Shown one piece after another: positions 1-6,715 of a stretch of DNA of 23,442 nt. Every line of letters begins with the position of its first letter. The stretch's first letter is position 1. This DNA comes from Clostridia bacterium (GTDB lineage: Bacteria; Bacillota; Clostridia; Christensenellales; Borkfalkiaceae). A model generated the notes under the pieces. The model was not told the DNA's origin. It saw only the letters and a program-made list of their open reading frames with translations, and did no database searches. The position numbers were made by a program, and so were the translations under genes. The stretch lies in assembly GCA_017503885.1 (NCBI GenBank), contig JAFVSF010000146.1, positions 1 through 23,442 of the forward strand, in the 5' to 3' direction.

Positions 1-16
1 AAAGGAGGAAAAGAAA

Positions 17-406
17 ATGAAGAAGCTTATAACTATTTTAATTGGAATTTGCCTAGTATTTTCTGCGTGCTTATTTACTGCTTGTTCTTCAAAAGAGAAA
101 GAGTCTAAGAAAAAAGAACTCACAGTCATTGAAATGATTGATTTGGCAGTTAAAGATGCGGATGCAAGAAAAATGTGTCTTGCAAATATTGGTGGTGAGG
201 ATTTTGTTAAGTCTGATATAAAAATTGATAATAGAAAACAGATAAATGACGAATGCTATGAGGTAAGTGGTCGTGTTACTTGGACTGACGAACATGGTAC
301 AAAGTGGATAAATGAGTTTGAGTGCGAAGTAAAACAATATTCTTCGAAGAAATGGGAGGCCACTAATTTTAGGTATTTAAATGACAGTTGGACAAGAGTG
401 TGGTAG
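17..406 (+). CDS. Small secreted lipoprotein of unknown function
   Basis: The 129-residue product begins with a lipoprotein signal: MKK, then a hydrophobic stretch (residues 4-22), then FTAC at 20-23 followed by serines and a run of charged residues. Cys23 is the likely lipidated residue; FSAC at 15-18 is a second, less likely site. The mature part is a small, soluble, Lys/Glu-rich domain that I do not recognise. After export it should be anchored on the outer face of the cytoplasmic membrane. The start is well supported by AGGAGG at 3-8, eight bases before the ATG. The gene ends just before a strong terminator, so it is the last gene of whatever lies to the left. No function can be inferred from the sequence. 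Confidence 0.8.
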   Translation: MKKLITILIGICLVFSACLFTACSSKEKESKKKELTVIEMIDLAVKDADARKMCLANIGGEDFVKSDIKIDNRKQINDECYEVSGRVTWTDEHGTKWINEFECEVKQYSSKKWEATNFRYLNDSWTRVW

Positions 407-410
407 TTTA

Positions 411-449
411 AAAAGGTGAGCGAAAAATTTCGCTCACCTCTTTGTTTTT
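411..449 (+). terminator. Bidirectional rho-independent terminator
   Basis: An 8-bp perfect stem (GGTGAGCG 415-422 with CGCTCACC 431-438) is followed by a T-rich tail to 449. On the other strand the stem is followed by five T, so it can also stop transcription coming from the minus-strand gene at 543-839. It sits between two convergent genes, as expected for a shared terminator. Confidence 0.85.
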
Positions 450-496
450 ATGGGTTAATTATATCAAAACAAGTTGAAAAGTAACGCTTATACGTT

Positions 497-516
497 GGAT
501 GCAACGTCACGTTGCT
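497..516. repeat. Palindromic intergenic repeat, copy 1
   Basis: A 20-base sequence is identical here and at 4059-4078. Its core GCAACGTCACGTTGC (501-515) is a perfect 7-bp-arm palindrome around a central C. Both copies are in gene-free DNA, so it looks like a dispersed intergenic element rather than chance. Here it lies just beyond the 3' end of the DUF1292 gene. Confidence 0.6.
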
Positions 517-542
517 CGCTCACCTTTTATATTGGTTTTAAA

Positions 543-839
543 TTATTCTTCGTCGGCTGTTTCTTCGTCGTCCATATATTCGTCCAAAACGTCAGAAAGC
601 ATTGCCCATTCTTCATCAGTTTCAACAGGGAGTAGTTCGCCACCGTCTTCGCCGTTCTCAGTATAGACTGCTGCACCTACTTCTACGTCGATTTCATCAG
701 AATCTTCTGCACCTTGTGGAATAAAAAGTACGTAGTCTTTATTAAACTTATCAGAGTGATAAGTAAACAAGATTTCGTAAGTAACTTCTTTGCCGTTTTC
801 ATCTATCATTGTCAATAAATTGTCTTTATTTTTTGCCAT
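543..839 (-). CDS. DUF1292 family acidic protein
   Basis: The 98-residue, strongly acidic protein has the DUF1292 pattern: an N-terminal stretch in which residues such as DENGKEVTYEILFTY lead into a second strand with YVLFIPQ, followed by a Glu/Asp-rich tail (last 40 residues). Members of this family are small cytoplasmic proteins common in Bacillota, usually without assigned function. The start is supported by AGAGGTG upstream and a sigma-A-like promoter at 867-895. The gene is transcribed alone on the minus strand, convergent with the lipoprotein gene, and ends at the shared terminator. The Asp/Glu-rich C-terminus is normal for the family and is not a sign of decay. Confidence 0.85.
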   Translation of the reverse strand: MAKNKDNLLTMIDENGKEVTYEILFTYHSDKFNKDYVLFIPQGAEDSDEIDVEVGAAVYTENGEDGGELLPVETDEEWAMLSDVLDEYMDDEETADEE

Positions 840-866
840 AACACACCTCTATTAAAATATATTTAT

Positions 867-895
867 AGTTTATCACAGTTTTGTAAAAATTGCAA
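867..895 (-). promoter_or_regulatory. Sigma-A-like promoter of the DUF1292 gene
   Basis: Read on the minus strand: TTGCAA (-35, 890-895), a 17-base spacer, then TAAACT (-10, 867-872, four of six consensus bases). It lies about 28 bases upstream of the start codon. Confidence 0.55.
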
Positions 896-906
896 TCGTA
901 TTTAGA

Positions 907-1395
907 CTAATTGCTAGTCTTATGGAAAGCAAGCCTCTCTTCGCCGCTACCAAGATAAATAATTCCACAATAAGAAAAGCCGTTTCTTATTAATACTTTT
1001 TGCATAGGAATATTATCTCTATGCGTGTCAATTTTAAGGTTTGGAAAGCGTTTAAAACACTCGTTAAAGCAGAAGTCGACAATGCCTTTTCCGTGGCTAG
1101 AAACGGCTATTCTATGCACAAAAGCGTAGGGTAAATCGTTTAGCCATTTACCCCCGAAAATCTTGTTATAAGTAGGTTCAATACCTATTTTAAAAGCAAA
1201 AACACCTACTATTTCGCCCTCGTCCTCACATACGTAGCCAATGCCGTTTTTTATATCTTCCTCTGCATCAAAAGCGTTAGGGTAGTCGCCTTTCCATTGG
1301 TTAGGGTTGCCGTTTAGACGCATAAATTCTTTTGCTTTTGAGTAAATTTTGCTAATTTCGTTAAGGTCTTTAGCCTCAGTTTTTCGTATAATCAT
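907..1395 (-). CDS. GNAT family N-acetyltransferase
   Basis: The 162-residue protein has the GNAT fold order. MIIRKTEAKDLNEI at the N-terminus forms the first strand and helix, and residues 60-70 (EIVGVFAF) form the central strand. A region reading HRIAVSSHGKGI (about 94-105) corresponds to the acetyl-CoA pyrophosphate-binding loop (Q/R-x-x-G-x-G/A), followed by the C-terminal RNGFSYCGIIYL strand. It would transfer an acetyl group from acetyl-CoA to an unknown amine in the cytoplasm. The loop SSHGKG is a slightly degenerate form of the usual motif. The gene follows the rpmB terminator by 29 bases with no good ribosome binding site. A TATAAT abuts the ATG, so its expression may be by readthrough or low-level. 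Substrate cannot be inferred. Confidence 0.85.
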   Translation of the reverse strand: MIIRKTEAKDLNEISKIYSKAKEFMRLNGNPNQWKGDYPNAFDAEEDIKNGIGYVCEDEGEIVGVFAFKIGIEPTYNKIFGGKWLNDLPYAFVHRIAVSSHGKGIVDFCFNECFKRFPNLKIDTHRDNIPMQKVLIRNGFSYCGIIYLGSGEERLAFHKTSN

Positions 1396-1424
1396 ATTAT
1401 ATTTACCTACACGTAAAATACGAC

Positions 1425-1449
1425 AAAAAGGCGGAACTGTTGTTCCGCC
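1425..1449 (-). terminator. Rho-independent terminator of rpmB
   Basis: An 8-bp perfect stem (GGCGGAAC 1430-1437 with GTTCCGCC 1442-1449) is followed on the minus strand by TTTTTG. It lies directly downstream of the rpmB stop codon and upstream of the GNAT gene. Confidence 0.85.
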
Positions 1450-1483
1450 CTCTTAATAACGAATTGTGTCGTCAATTTAAGAC

Positions 1484-1672
1484 TTATGCTCTTTCTACTT
1501 TATTGCTCTTAAGACAACGAGCACATACATATTCAGAAGAAACTACGCCGTCTTTAACAACTCTTACTTTCTGAACGTTAGCACTGTATAAACGAGGAGT
1601 TTTACGGTTACTGTGGCTAACCTTGTTGCCAGATAACTTTCCTTTTCCGCAAACGCTACAAACTCTTGACAT
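1484..1672 (-). CDS. rpmB: 50S ribosomal protein L28
   Basis: The 62-residue protein matches L28 in full length: MSRVCSVCGKG at the start, the SHSNRKTPRLYSANVQKVRV core (residues 19-38) and the CARCLKS end. It is the zinc-binding (C+) form, with Cys5-x2-Cys8 and Cys50-x2-Cys53. It is a structural protein of the large ribosomal subunit. The start is fixed by GGAGGT just upstream and a strong promoter at 1713-1741. It is divergent from yloU, the arrangement found in Bacillus subtilis and many Clostridia. Presence of the four cysteines implies no need for the zinc-free paralogue made under zinc starvation, though one may exist elsewhere. Confidence 0.97.
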   Translation of the reverse strand: MSRVCSVCGKGKLSGNKVSHSNRKTPRLYSANVQKVRVVKDGVVSSEYVCARCLKSNKVERA

Positions 1673-1712
1673 ATTGCACCTCCAAAGGGATTAGTAAAAT
1701 TTAAGCATAGAT

Positions 1713-1741
1713 AATATACCACAATTTAAATATAATTGCAA
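1713..1741 (-). promoter_or_regulatory. Sigma-A promoter of rpmB
   Basis: On the minus strand: TTGCAA (1736-1741), exactly 17 bases, then TATATT (1713-1718). Close to consensus, as expected for a ribosomal protein gene. Confidence 0.8.
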
Positions 1742-1810
1742 CAAAATTTAGGCTATTTATCGAAAAATAACATAAAAAATAAGTTCTAAATAAAAAATAG
1801 AGAAAAACTC

Positions 1811-1839
1811 TTGTAAAAGAAATAAAAATATAGTATAAT
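1811..1839 (+). promoter_or_regulatory. Sigma-A promoter of yloU-fakA
   Basis: TTGTAA (1811-1816), a 17-base spacer, then a perfect TATAAT (1834-1839), 20 bases before the yloU ATG. The transcript would have a leader of roughly 13 bases carrying AAAGGAG. Confidence 0.8.
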
Positions 1840-1859
1840 GTATAGGAAAGGAGAAAGCT

Positions 1860-2210
1860 ATGTCAGTAACAACTTCTAATATTTACGGTAAAATTTCTAT
1901 ATCTGATGAAGCTATTGCTAAAGTGGCAGCGCACGCCGCACTTGAGTGCTATGGTGTTGTTGAGATGGTTTCAAGAAAATTGTCTGACAGTTTTTCGTTG
2001 CTTTTTAAGCGTGATTCAAGTGGTAAAGGCGTAAAAGTCGTTACTAACGGCGATAGAATTTTTATCGATATTTTCGTTATTATTAAATTCGGCGTTTCAA
2101 TTTCAGCAGTTGCCGAATCTTTAAAAAGTTCAGTTAAATATAAAGTCGAGCAATTTACGGGTATGATTGTAAATACCGTTAACGTAAACATTGTCGGCGT
2201 AAAACTTTGA
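1860..2210 (+). CDS. yloU: Asp23/Gls24 family envelope stress protein YloU
   Basis: The 116-residue protein has the Asp23/Gls24 pattern: YGKISISDEAIAKVAAHAALE at 9-29, a central basic segment, and a C-terminal half with VIIKFGVSISAVAESLK, then a helix and the VNTVNVNIVGV strand. In staphylococci Asp23 is membrane-associated and linked to cell envelope homeostasis; YloU is the essential-neighbourhood member of the family. The start is supported by AAAGGAG at 1847-1853. It is co-transcribed with fakA 59 bases downstream, the usual arrangement. It ends with TGA, showing that TGA is a stop codon in this genome. Its exact biochemical role is not known. Confidence 0.93.
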   Translation: MSVTTSNIYGKISISDEAIAKVAAHAALECYGVVEMVSRKLSDSFSLLFKRDSSGKGVKVVTNGDRIFIDIFVIIKFGVSISAVAESLKSSVKYKVEQFTGMIVNTVNVNIVGVKL

Positions 2211-2269
2211 TTATTCGAGGGGCTTAAGATATAAGCCTCTATTTCCACATATATATCGGAGGAAAGTTC

Positions 2270-3901
2270 ATGCAGAAAAATATAAACGGCGCAACTTTTG
2301 CAAAGATGGTAACCGCCGCTTCAAAGTTGCTCGAGGTAAATAGAGAGCAGATAGATACTTTAAACGTTTTCCCTGTGCCAGACGGTGATACTGGTACTAA
2401 TATGAGTCTTACGATGCAATCGGCAATCAAAGAACTCAAGGCATGCAAGTCAAACAATTTGCACGATTTAGCAGATTCTGTTTCAAGAGGTGCTTTAAAA
2501 GGTGCAAGAGGTAACTCTGGCGTTATAACCTCTCAAATTTTTAGAGGTATGTGCGCTATATTAAAGGATAAAGTAGAGTTTGATACTAAAACTTTTGCAA
2601 AGGCTTTAAAAAATGCAACTGACGTAGCGTACAGTGCAGTTTCTAAACCAAAGGAAGGTACTATTCTTACCGTTTGCCGTATGGTTTCTGAACATGCAAT
2701 GGCTGTGTGTGGCAAAGTAAAGGATATGGAATCCTTTATGCAAGAGATTATTAATAAAGGTCAAGAAGCCGTTGACCTTACGCCAACTCTTCTCCCAGTG
2801 CTTAAAAAAGCAGGTGTAGTTGACTCTGGTGGTATGGGACTTTTGACTATATATAAGGGTATGTACAAAGGTCTTATCGGTGAAGAAATTGACGGTGCAA
2901 CTGTTGAACAACCAGAAGTAAAGGTTGATTCGGCTATGGAGCACGCCGATATTATGAATCTCGGCACGATAGAATTCGGCTACTGTACTGAATTTTTCAT
3001 CATCAATTTAAAGAAAAGAACAACACTTGCCGATATCGACAGATTAAGAGAATACTTAATGGGTATAGGCGATAGCGTTATTTGTATAGGTGACCTTGAA
3101 TTTGTAAAAGTTCACGTTCACACAAACAACCCAGGTCAAGCAATTACAAAGGCTTTACAACTTGGTGAAGTTGATAAAGTAAAAATTGAAAATATGCTTG
3201 AACAAAACCGTGAACTTATTAAAAAGTATGAGGCAGAAAAGAAAGAAATGGGTATGCTTTCTATCTGTTCTGGCAGTGGTTTTTCTGCAATATTTAAGGA
3301 TATCAACGTTGATAGAGTTATAGAGGGTGGTCAAACCATGAACCCTTCTGCTCAAGATATTGCTGATGCCGTTCAAAGAATAAATGCTGAAAACGTATTT
3401 ATTTTCCCAAATAACAAGAATATAATTCTTGCTGCAGAGCAGTCTAAATCTCTTGTTGAAAACAAGAAAATTTACGTTGTTCCAACAAAGAACATACCTC
3501 AAGGTATTTCTGCTGCACTTGCTTTTAACGAGGATGATTCTGCAGAAGAAAACCTTAGCAATATGATTCATGCAGTAGATAACGTGGCGGCAGGTCAAGT
3601 TACTTATGCAGTAAGAAACACTAAGGTTGACGGATTCTCTCTTTCTCAAGGCGATATTATCGGTCTTGATAATAAGAAGATTCTTGCAAAGGGCAACGAT
3701 ATTGCAAAGGTTACTTGTGATCTTGTAGCAAAACTTTTCCACCCATCACATAGTCTTATAAATCTTTATTATGGTGCAGACGTTTCCGAAGAAGAAGCAA
3801 TGAATCTTCAAGAAATGTTACAAGAGAAGTATCCAGACGTAGACGTTGAACTTTTCTTAGGTGGGCAACCAATATACTATTATATTGTTTCCCTCGAATA
3901 A
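2270..3901 (+). CDS. fakA: Fatty acid kinase subunit FakA (YloV, DhaL-domain kinase)
   Basis: The 543-residue protein is full length. The N-terminal DhaL kinase domain (about 8-200) opens with NGATFAKM and contains FPVPDGDTGTNM at 34-45, where Asp38, Asp40 and the nearby acidic residues bind the two Mg ions and ATP. It is followed by GARGNSG and DSGGMG nucleotide-contact motifs. The remainder is the middle YloV domain and a C-terminal degV-like part ending in GGQPIYYYIVSLE. In the Fak system this subunit phosphorylates fatty acids held by FakB proteins in the cytoplasm, feeding exogenous fatty acids into phospholipid synthesis through acyl phosphate. No fakB (DegV) gene is in the window. GGAGG lies 8 bases before the ATG. 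It is the second gene of the yloU operon. Confidence 0.95.
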   Translation: MQKNINGATFAKMVTAASKLLEVNREQIDTLNVFPVPDGDTGTNMSLTMQSAIKELKACKSNNLHDLADSVSRGALKGARGNSGVITSQIFRGMCAILKDKVEFDTKTFAKALKNATDVAYSAVSKPKEGTILTVCRMVSEHAMAVCGKVKDMESFMQEIINKGQEAVDLTPTLLPVLKKAGVVDSGGMGLLTIYKGMYKGLIGEEIDGATVEQPEVKVDSAMEHADIMNLGTIEFGYCTEFFIINLKKRTTLADIDRLREYLMGIGDSVICIGDLEFVKVHVHTNNPGQAITKALQLGEVDKVKIENMLEQNRELIKKYEAEKKEMGMLSICSGSGFSAIFKDINVDRVIEGGQTMNPSAQDIADAVQRINAENVFIFPNNKNIILAAEQSKSLVENKKIYVVPTKNIPQGISAALAFNEDDSAEENLSNMIHAVDNVAAGQVTYAVRNTKVDGFSLSQGDIIGLDNKKILAKGNDIAKVTCDLVAKLFHPSHSLINLYYGADVSEEEAMNLQEMLQEKYPDVDVELFLGGQPIYYYIVSLE

Positions 3902-3960
3902 TTTTTAAAGGCTTATAAACTGCGTTATGCTTTGTTTCTACTTTAAGCCCCAAACCACAA

Positions 3961-4030
3961 TGACCACAAAGGTCTATTGTGTCTTGTTGCTTAAAGTGAG
4001 CCTCGCCTAACTTGTTTCTAAACCTTTAAA
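3961..4030. repeat. Intergenic direct repeat, copy 1
   Basis: Copy 1 of a 70-base unit. Two blocks are conserved: an 18-base block at 3961-3978 with GACC-5 bases-GGTC, and a 34-base block at 3997-4030 that begins TGAGCCTCGCCTAAC. The 18 bases between the blocks differ from copy 2 although the spacing is identical. Confidence 0.7.
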
Positions 4031-4058
4031 CACTACTTTGTAAGAGTGAAGAAAACAA

Positions 4059-4078
4059 GGATGCAACGTCACGTTGCT
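4059..4078. repeat. Palindromic intergenic repeat, copy 2
   Basis: Identical over 20 bases to 497-516. The palindrome GCAACGTCACGTTGC is at 4063-4077. Here it sits between the two copies of the 117-base-period repeat, so it may be part of a composite intergenic element. Confidence 0.6.
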
Positions 4079-4147
4079 GACCGACAAGGTCTATTCCATC
4101 CAATATCAATTTATGAGCCTCGCCTAACTTGTTTCTAACCCTTTAAA
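4078..4147. repeat. Intergenic direct repeat, copy 2
   Basis: Copy 2 of the 70-base unit, offset by exactly 117 bases from copy 1. The 34-base block at 4114-4147 differs from copy 1 at a single position. The 18-base block at 4078-4095 keeps GACC and GGTC with an altered loop. Confidence 0.7.
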
Positions 4148-4190
4148 ACGTCACTTTAAAAGTTTAGAGTGTAAATTCTCAAAAAAACAA

Positions 4191-4220
4191 AGCGGAAAAT
4201 CTAGTTGGTTTTCCGCTTTT
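4191..4220 (+). terminator. Rho-independent terminator upstream of recG
   Basis: A 9-bp perfect stem (AGCGGAAAA 4191-4199 with TTTTCCGCT 4209-4217) with a T tract after it. The other strand also ends in a long T run (complement of 4181-4190), so it may work in both directions. It probably ends the yloU-fakA transcript and leaves recG to its own promoter. Confidence 0.75.
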
Positions 4221-4273
4221 AAATATTAAAACATAGCAAAGATAAAAATAAAAAATACTAAAAGGAGGTAGTT

Positions 4274-6286
4274 ATGAAGATAACTGAAGTAAAGGGCATA
4301 AGCGATAAAAGGGCTTCGGATTTATTAAAACTAGGTATTGATACGCCTGAAAAATTAATTAGACATTTTCCTAAAAACTACCTCGACTTAAGAAACGTAG
4401 TACCTCTTAGTAGGTGTTATAATAACGAAATGGTGTTAACTAGTGGTGTTATTATGACTGCACCAAGAGTTTTTAAAACATCTAGAAATTTGACGTGTGT
4501 TAGAGTTGCTGTAGAGCAAGGAATGAGGGGTTTTTCTGCGATTTGGTTTAATTCGCAATACGTTTTAAGCAAGTTAAAACCAGGTGTAGAATATCTTTTT
4601 TACGGCAGAGTTAGGTGCGATTTTGGTGGAATTACGCTTACCAACCCTACTTTTGAAGAGGTTGATAATAACACTCGTTTAAAAGGTATCGTGCCAGTCT
4701 ATTCCTTAAAGGGCAACCTCAACCAAAGGGGTATGAGAGACGTTGTTTTAAACGCTCTTTCTAAACTTGACGTGGAGTCTGTTATTCCGTTTAGTATTCA
4801 ACAAAAATACAATTTACAATCGCTTAAAAAGTCTTACTTTGACGTGCATAGCCCGAAGGATTTGGTGAGCCAAAGATTAGGTGCTGAAAGAATTGCTATA
4901 GAAGAATATTTTACTTTAATTTCGGCTTTTAAACTTATCAAAGGCGACCGTCAACAAATAAGAATTAATAATTACGCCTGCAAGGCAAATGATATACGTG
5001 AATTTATAAAGAGATTTGGCTTTGAATTTACCGAGGGGCAAAAGAAAGCCGTAAACGAAATTTACGCCGATTTAACCGGTGCAAAATCTATGAATAGACT
5101 GCTTCAAGGCGACGTTGGTAGTGGCAAAACGGCAGTTGCTTTATGTGCTATTTATATTGCAGTAAAGAGTGGATATCAAGCAGTAATGCTTGCTCCAACA
5201 GAGATTTTGGCAGAGCAAAATTTTAAGATAATTCAAAGGATTTTCCCTGACTACGAAAGTGTCTTTTTGAGTGGTTCAACCAAGGCACAAGAAAAACGTG
5301 AAATAAAAAAATCTATAAAAGAAGGTAGAGCAAAAATCGTTGTTGGTACACACGCCGTTATTCAAGGCGACGTTGAGTTCTATAACCTCTCTATGTGCGT
5401 GTGTGATGAACAACATAGATTAGGTGTAGAGCAGAGAAGTTCGCTCGTTGCAAAGGGTATAATTCCCGACGTTTTAGTAATGAGTGCAACGCCAATTCCA
5501 CGAACTTTATCCTTGATTTTTTATGGTGATTTAGACGTTACTGAAATTACCGATAAGCCTAAAAACAGACTTCCTGTTGCAACTTTTGTCGTACCTGAAA
5601 GAAAGTATGAGGGTATGCTTAAATTCGTTGAACAGACGGTTAAAGATGGTAAACAAGTATTTTGCGTTTGTCCTAAAATTGAGGGGGACGACGAGGGTAC
5701 GATAATGAGTGTTACCGAACTCTTTGAAGAGTTGTCTAGGTCTTTAAACGGGGTAAAAGTTGCATTATTGCATGGTAAAATGAAAGAAGCAGAAAAGGCT
5801 CAAATCATGCAAGATTTTAAAGATAAAAAGAGCCATTTGCTCGTATCTACAACCGTTGTTGAGGTCGGTATAGACGTTCCAAACGCTACGGTTATGATTA
5901 TATATAACGCTGAAAGATTTGGGCTTTCGCAACTCCATCAATTAAGGGGTAGAGTTGGTAGAGGTGGAGATAAGAGTTATTGCTTTTTATATTCTACTAC
6001 CGATGATGCAAAAGCGACGGAAAGGCTTAACGTATTGTGTGAGAACGTCGATGGTTTTAAGATTGCCGAAAAGGATTTTGATATGCGTGGTGGTGGCGAC
6101 TTTATGGGAACTAGACAAAGTGGAAAATTCTTTAATGAGTTGGGAAGTTTGCATTATTCAGCATCCGTAATCTTTTTTGCAAAAAGAATTTGCGATGAAG
6201 TGTTTACTTCGCCTGAATATATTTCAGCCATTAGAGGTGTGGCGTTAGATAAATACGAAAGGTTAAAAGACGTAACTATGAATTAG
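4274..6286 (+). CDS. recG: ATP-dependent DNA helicase RecG
   Basis: The 670-residue protein is a full-length RecG, slightly shorter than most. The N-terminal wedge/OB domain covers about 1-190 (VKGISDKRASDLLKLGI helix-hairpin-helix, then LRNVVPL). The superfamily-2 helicase core shows Walker A GDVGSGKT at 279-286 (Lys285), motif II DEQH at 378-381, motif III SATPIPRTL near 405, and motifs V and VI TTVVEVGIDVPNA (about 527) and QLRGRVGRG (about 556). The TARGET-like C-terminal region has RGGGDFMGTRQSG. It remodels stalled replication forks and branch-migrates Holliday junctions using ATP. AAAGGAGG at 4261-4268 fixes the start. The position next to yloU-fakA is conserved in Bacillota. The gene ends at its own terminator. 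Confidence 0.97.
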   Translation: MKITEVKGISDKRASDLLKLGIDTPEKLIRHFPKNYLDLRNVVPLSRCYNNEMVLTSGVIMTAPRVFKTSRNLTCVRVAVEQGMRGFSAIWFNSQYVLSKLKPGVEYLFYGRVRCDFGGITLTNPTFEEVDNNTRLKGIVPVYSLKGNLNQRGMRDVVLNALSKLDVESVIPFSIQQKYNLQSLKKSYFDVHSPKDLVSQRLGAERIAIEEYFTLISAFKLIKGDRQQIRINNYACKANDIREFIKRFGFEFTEGQKKAVNEIYADLTGAKSMNRLLQGDVGSGKTAVALCAIYIAVKSGYQAVMLAPTEILAEQNFKIIQRIFPDYESVFLSGSTKAQEKREIKKSIKEGRAKIVVGTHAVIQGDVEFYNLSMCVCDEQHRLGVEQRSSLVAKGIIPDVLVMSATPIPRTLSLIFYGDLDVTEITDKPKNRLPVATFVVPERKYEGMLKFVEQTVKDGKQVFCVCPKIEGDDEGTIMSVTELFEELSRSLNGVKVALLHGKMKEAEKAQIMQDFKDKKSHLLVSTTVVEVGIDVPNATVMIIYNAERFGLSQLHQLRGRVGRGGDKSYCFLYSTTDDAKATERLNVLCENVDGFKIAEKDFDMRGGGDFMGTRQSGKFFNELGSLHYSASVIFFAKRICDEVFTSPEYISAIRGVALDKYERLKDVTMN

Positions 6287-6299
6287 AAACGTATGATAA

Positions 6300-6344
6300 A
6301 TAAGGGTTGTAAGCGTAAAGTTTACAGCCCTTATTGTGTTTTTT
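6300..6344 (+). terminator. Rho-independent terminator of recG
   Basis: A 15-bp stem with G-T pairs (6300-6314 with 6320-6334) closes a five-base loop and is followed by a T-rich tail to 6344. It starts 14 bases after the recG stop. Confidence 0.8.
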
Positions 6345-6608
6345 GAGTATAATTTTAGCAGGTTTTTTGCGTGGTTTAGAATAAGAATAATCGACTTATA
6401 CGCCTACATATAGGAGTATTTATGGAAGATTTTACAAAAAACTACGCTTAAAAAGTAAGGTAAGAAAAGTTTAGAAGAAAAAAGTGGAAATTTTATAGTA
6501 AATAGAAAACAAATAAACGTCATTTTCGACATTTTGTTGCAAAAAAAATCCTAAAACCACAAGAAAATACTTAAATTTTAAAAAAAAATCAAAACAATTA
6601 AAAAATCA
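6345..6608. other. AT-rich gene-free spacer before the polysaccharide operon
   Basis: No convincing gene was found. The DNA is very AT-rich with several A-tracts (6538-6600). The only open frame with a ribosome binding site is nine codons long (ATG 6422, stop 6449-6451, AGGAG at 6412-6416), too short to call. The A-tracts just upstream of the -35 box at 6609 could act as an UP element. Confidence 0.5.
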
Positions 6609-6637
6609 TTGATATTAAAATGCAATAGTGTTATAAT
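6609..6637 (+). promoter_or_regulatory. Sigma-A promoter of the polysaccharide operon
   Basis: TTGATA (6609-6614), a 17-base spacer, then perfect TATAAT (6632-6637), preceded by phased A-tracts. Transcription should start near 6644 and give a leader of about 70 bases. No other promoter this good is visible until the tRNA operon, so it likely drives all of 6716-21189. Confidence 0.85.
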
Positions 6638-6662
6638 ATTTATAAGTATAACTATAAAGTTA

Positions 6663-6688
6663 GCGTGCGCGTGCGTATGCTCGTGCGC
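6663..6688 (+). other. Alternating purine-pyrimidine GC-rich tract in the operon leader
   Basis: Eighteen bases (6663-6680) alternate strictly purine-pyrimidine and are mostly GC and GT steps, followed by TCGTGCGC. It lies in the 5' leader between promoter and first gene, in otherwise AT-rich DNA. In DNA it is Z-prone; in RNA GCGCGT could pair with GTGCGC, partly by G-U pairs. No known riboswitch or JUMPstart/ops motif was recognised. Confidence 0.55.
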
Positions 6689-6715
6689 AAATAAGGCGTT
6701 AAAGGAAAGAGGATT

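Larger units (their letters stand above)
3902..4190. other. Gene-free spacer between fakA and recG
   Basis: No plausible coding region was found on either strand. The stretch holds a 70-base direct repeat with a 117-base period (3961-4030 and 4078-4147), one copy of a palindromic 20-mer (4059-4078), and a hairpin-forming stretch at 3956-3981 in which CACAATGACC pairs with GGTCTATTGTG (one bulged T). In B. subtilis the serine dehydratase genes sdaAB and sdaAA occupy this position; I see no remnant of them. Confidence 0.6.

Noticed and set aside
3155..3742. Long minus-strand frame inside fakA
   Set aside because: It is the antisense shadow of a highly conserved gene, with no ribosome binding site and an implausible Cys/Asn-rich product.
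6422..6451. Nine-codon open frame with AGGAG upstream, a possible leader peptide
   Set aside because: It lies upstream of the operon promoter, has no attenuator after it and no run of a regulated amino acid.
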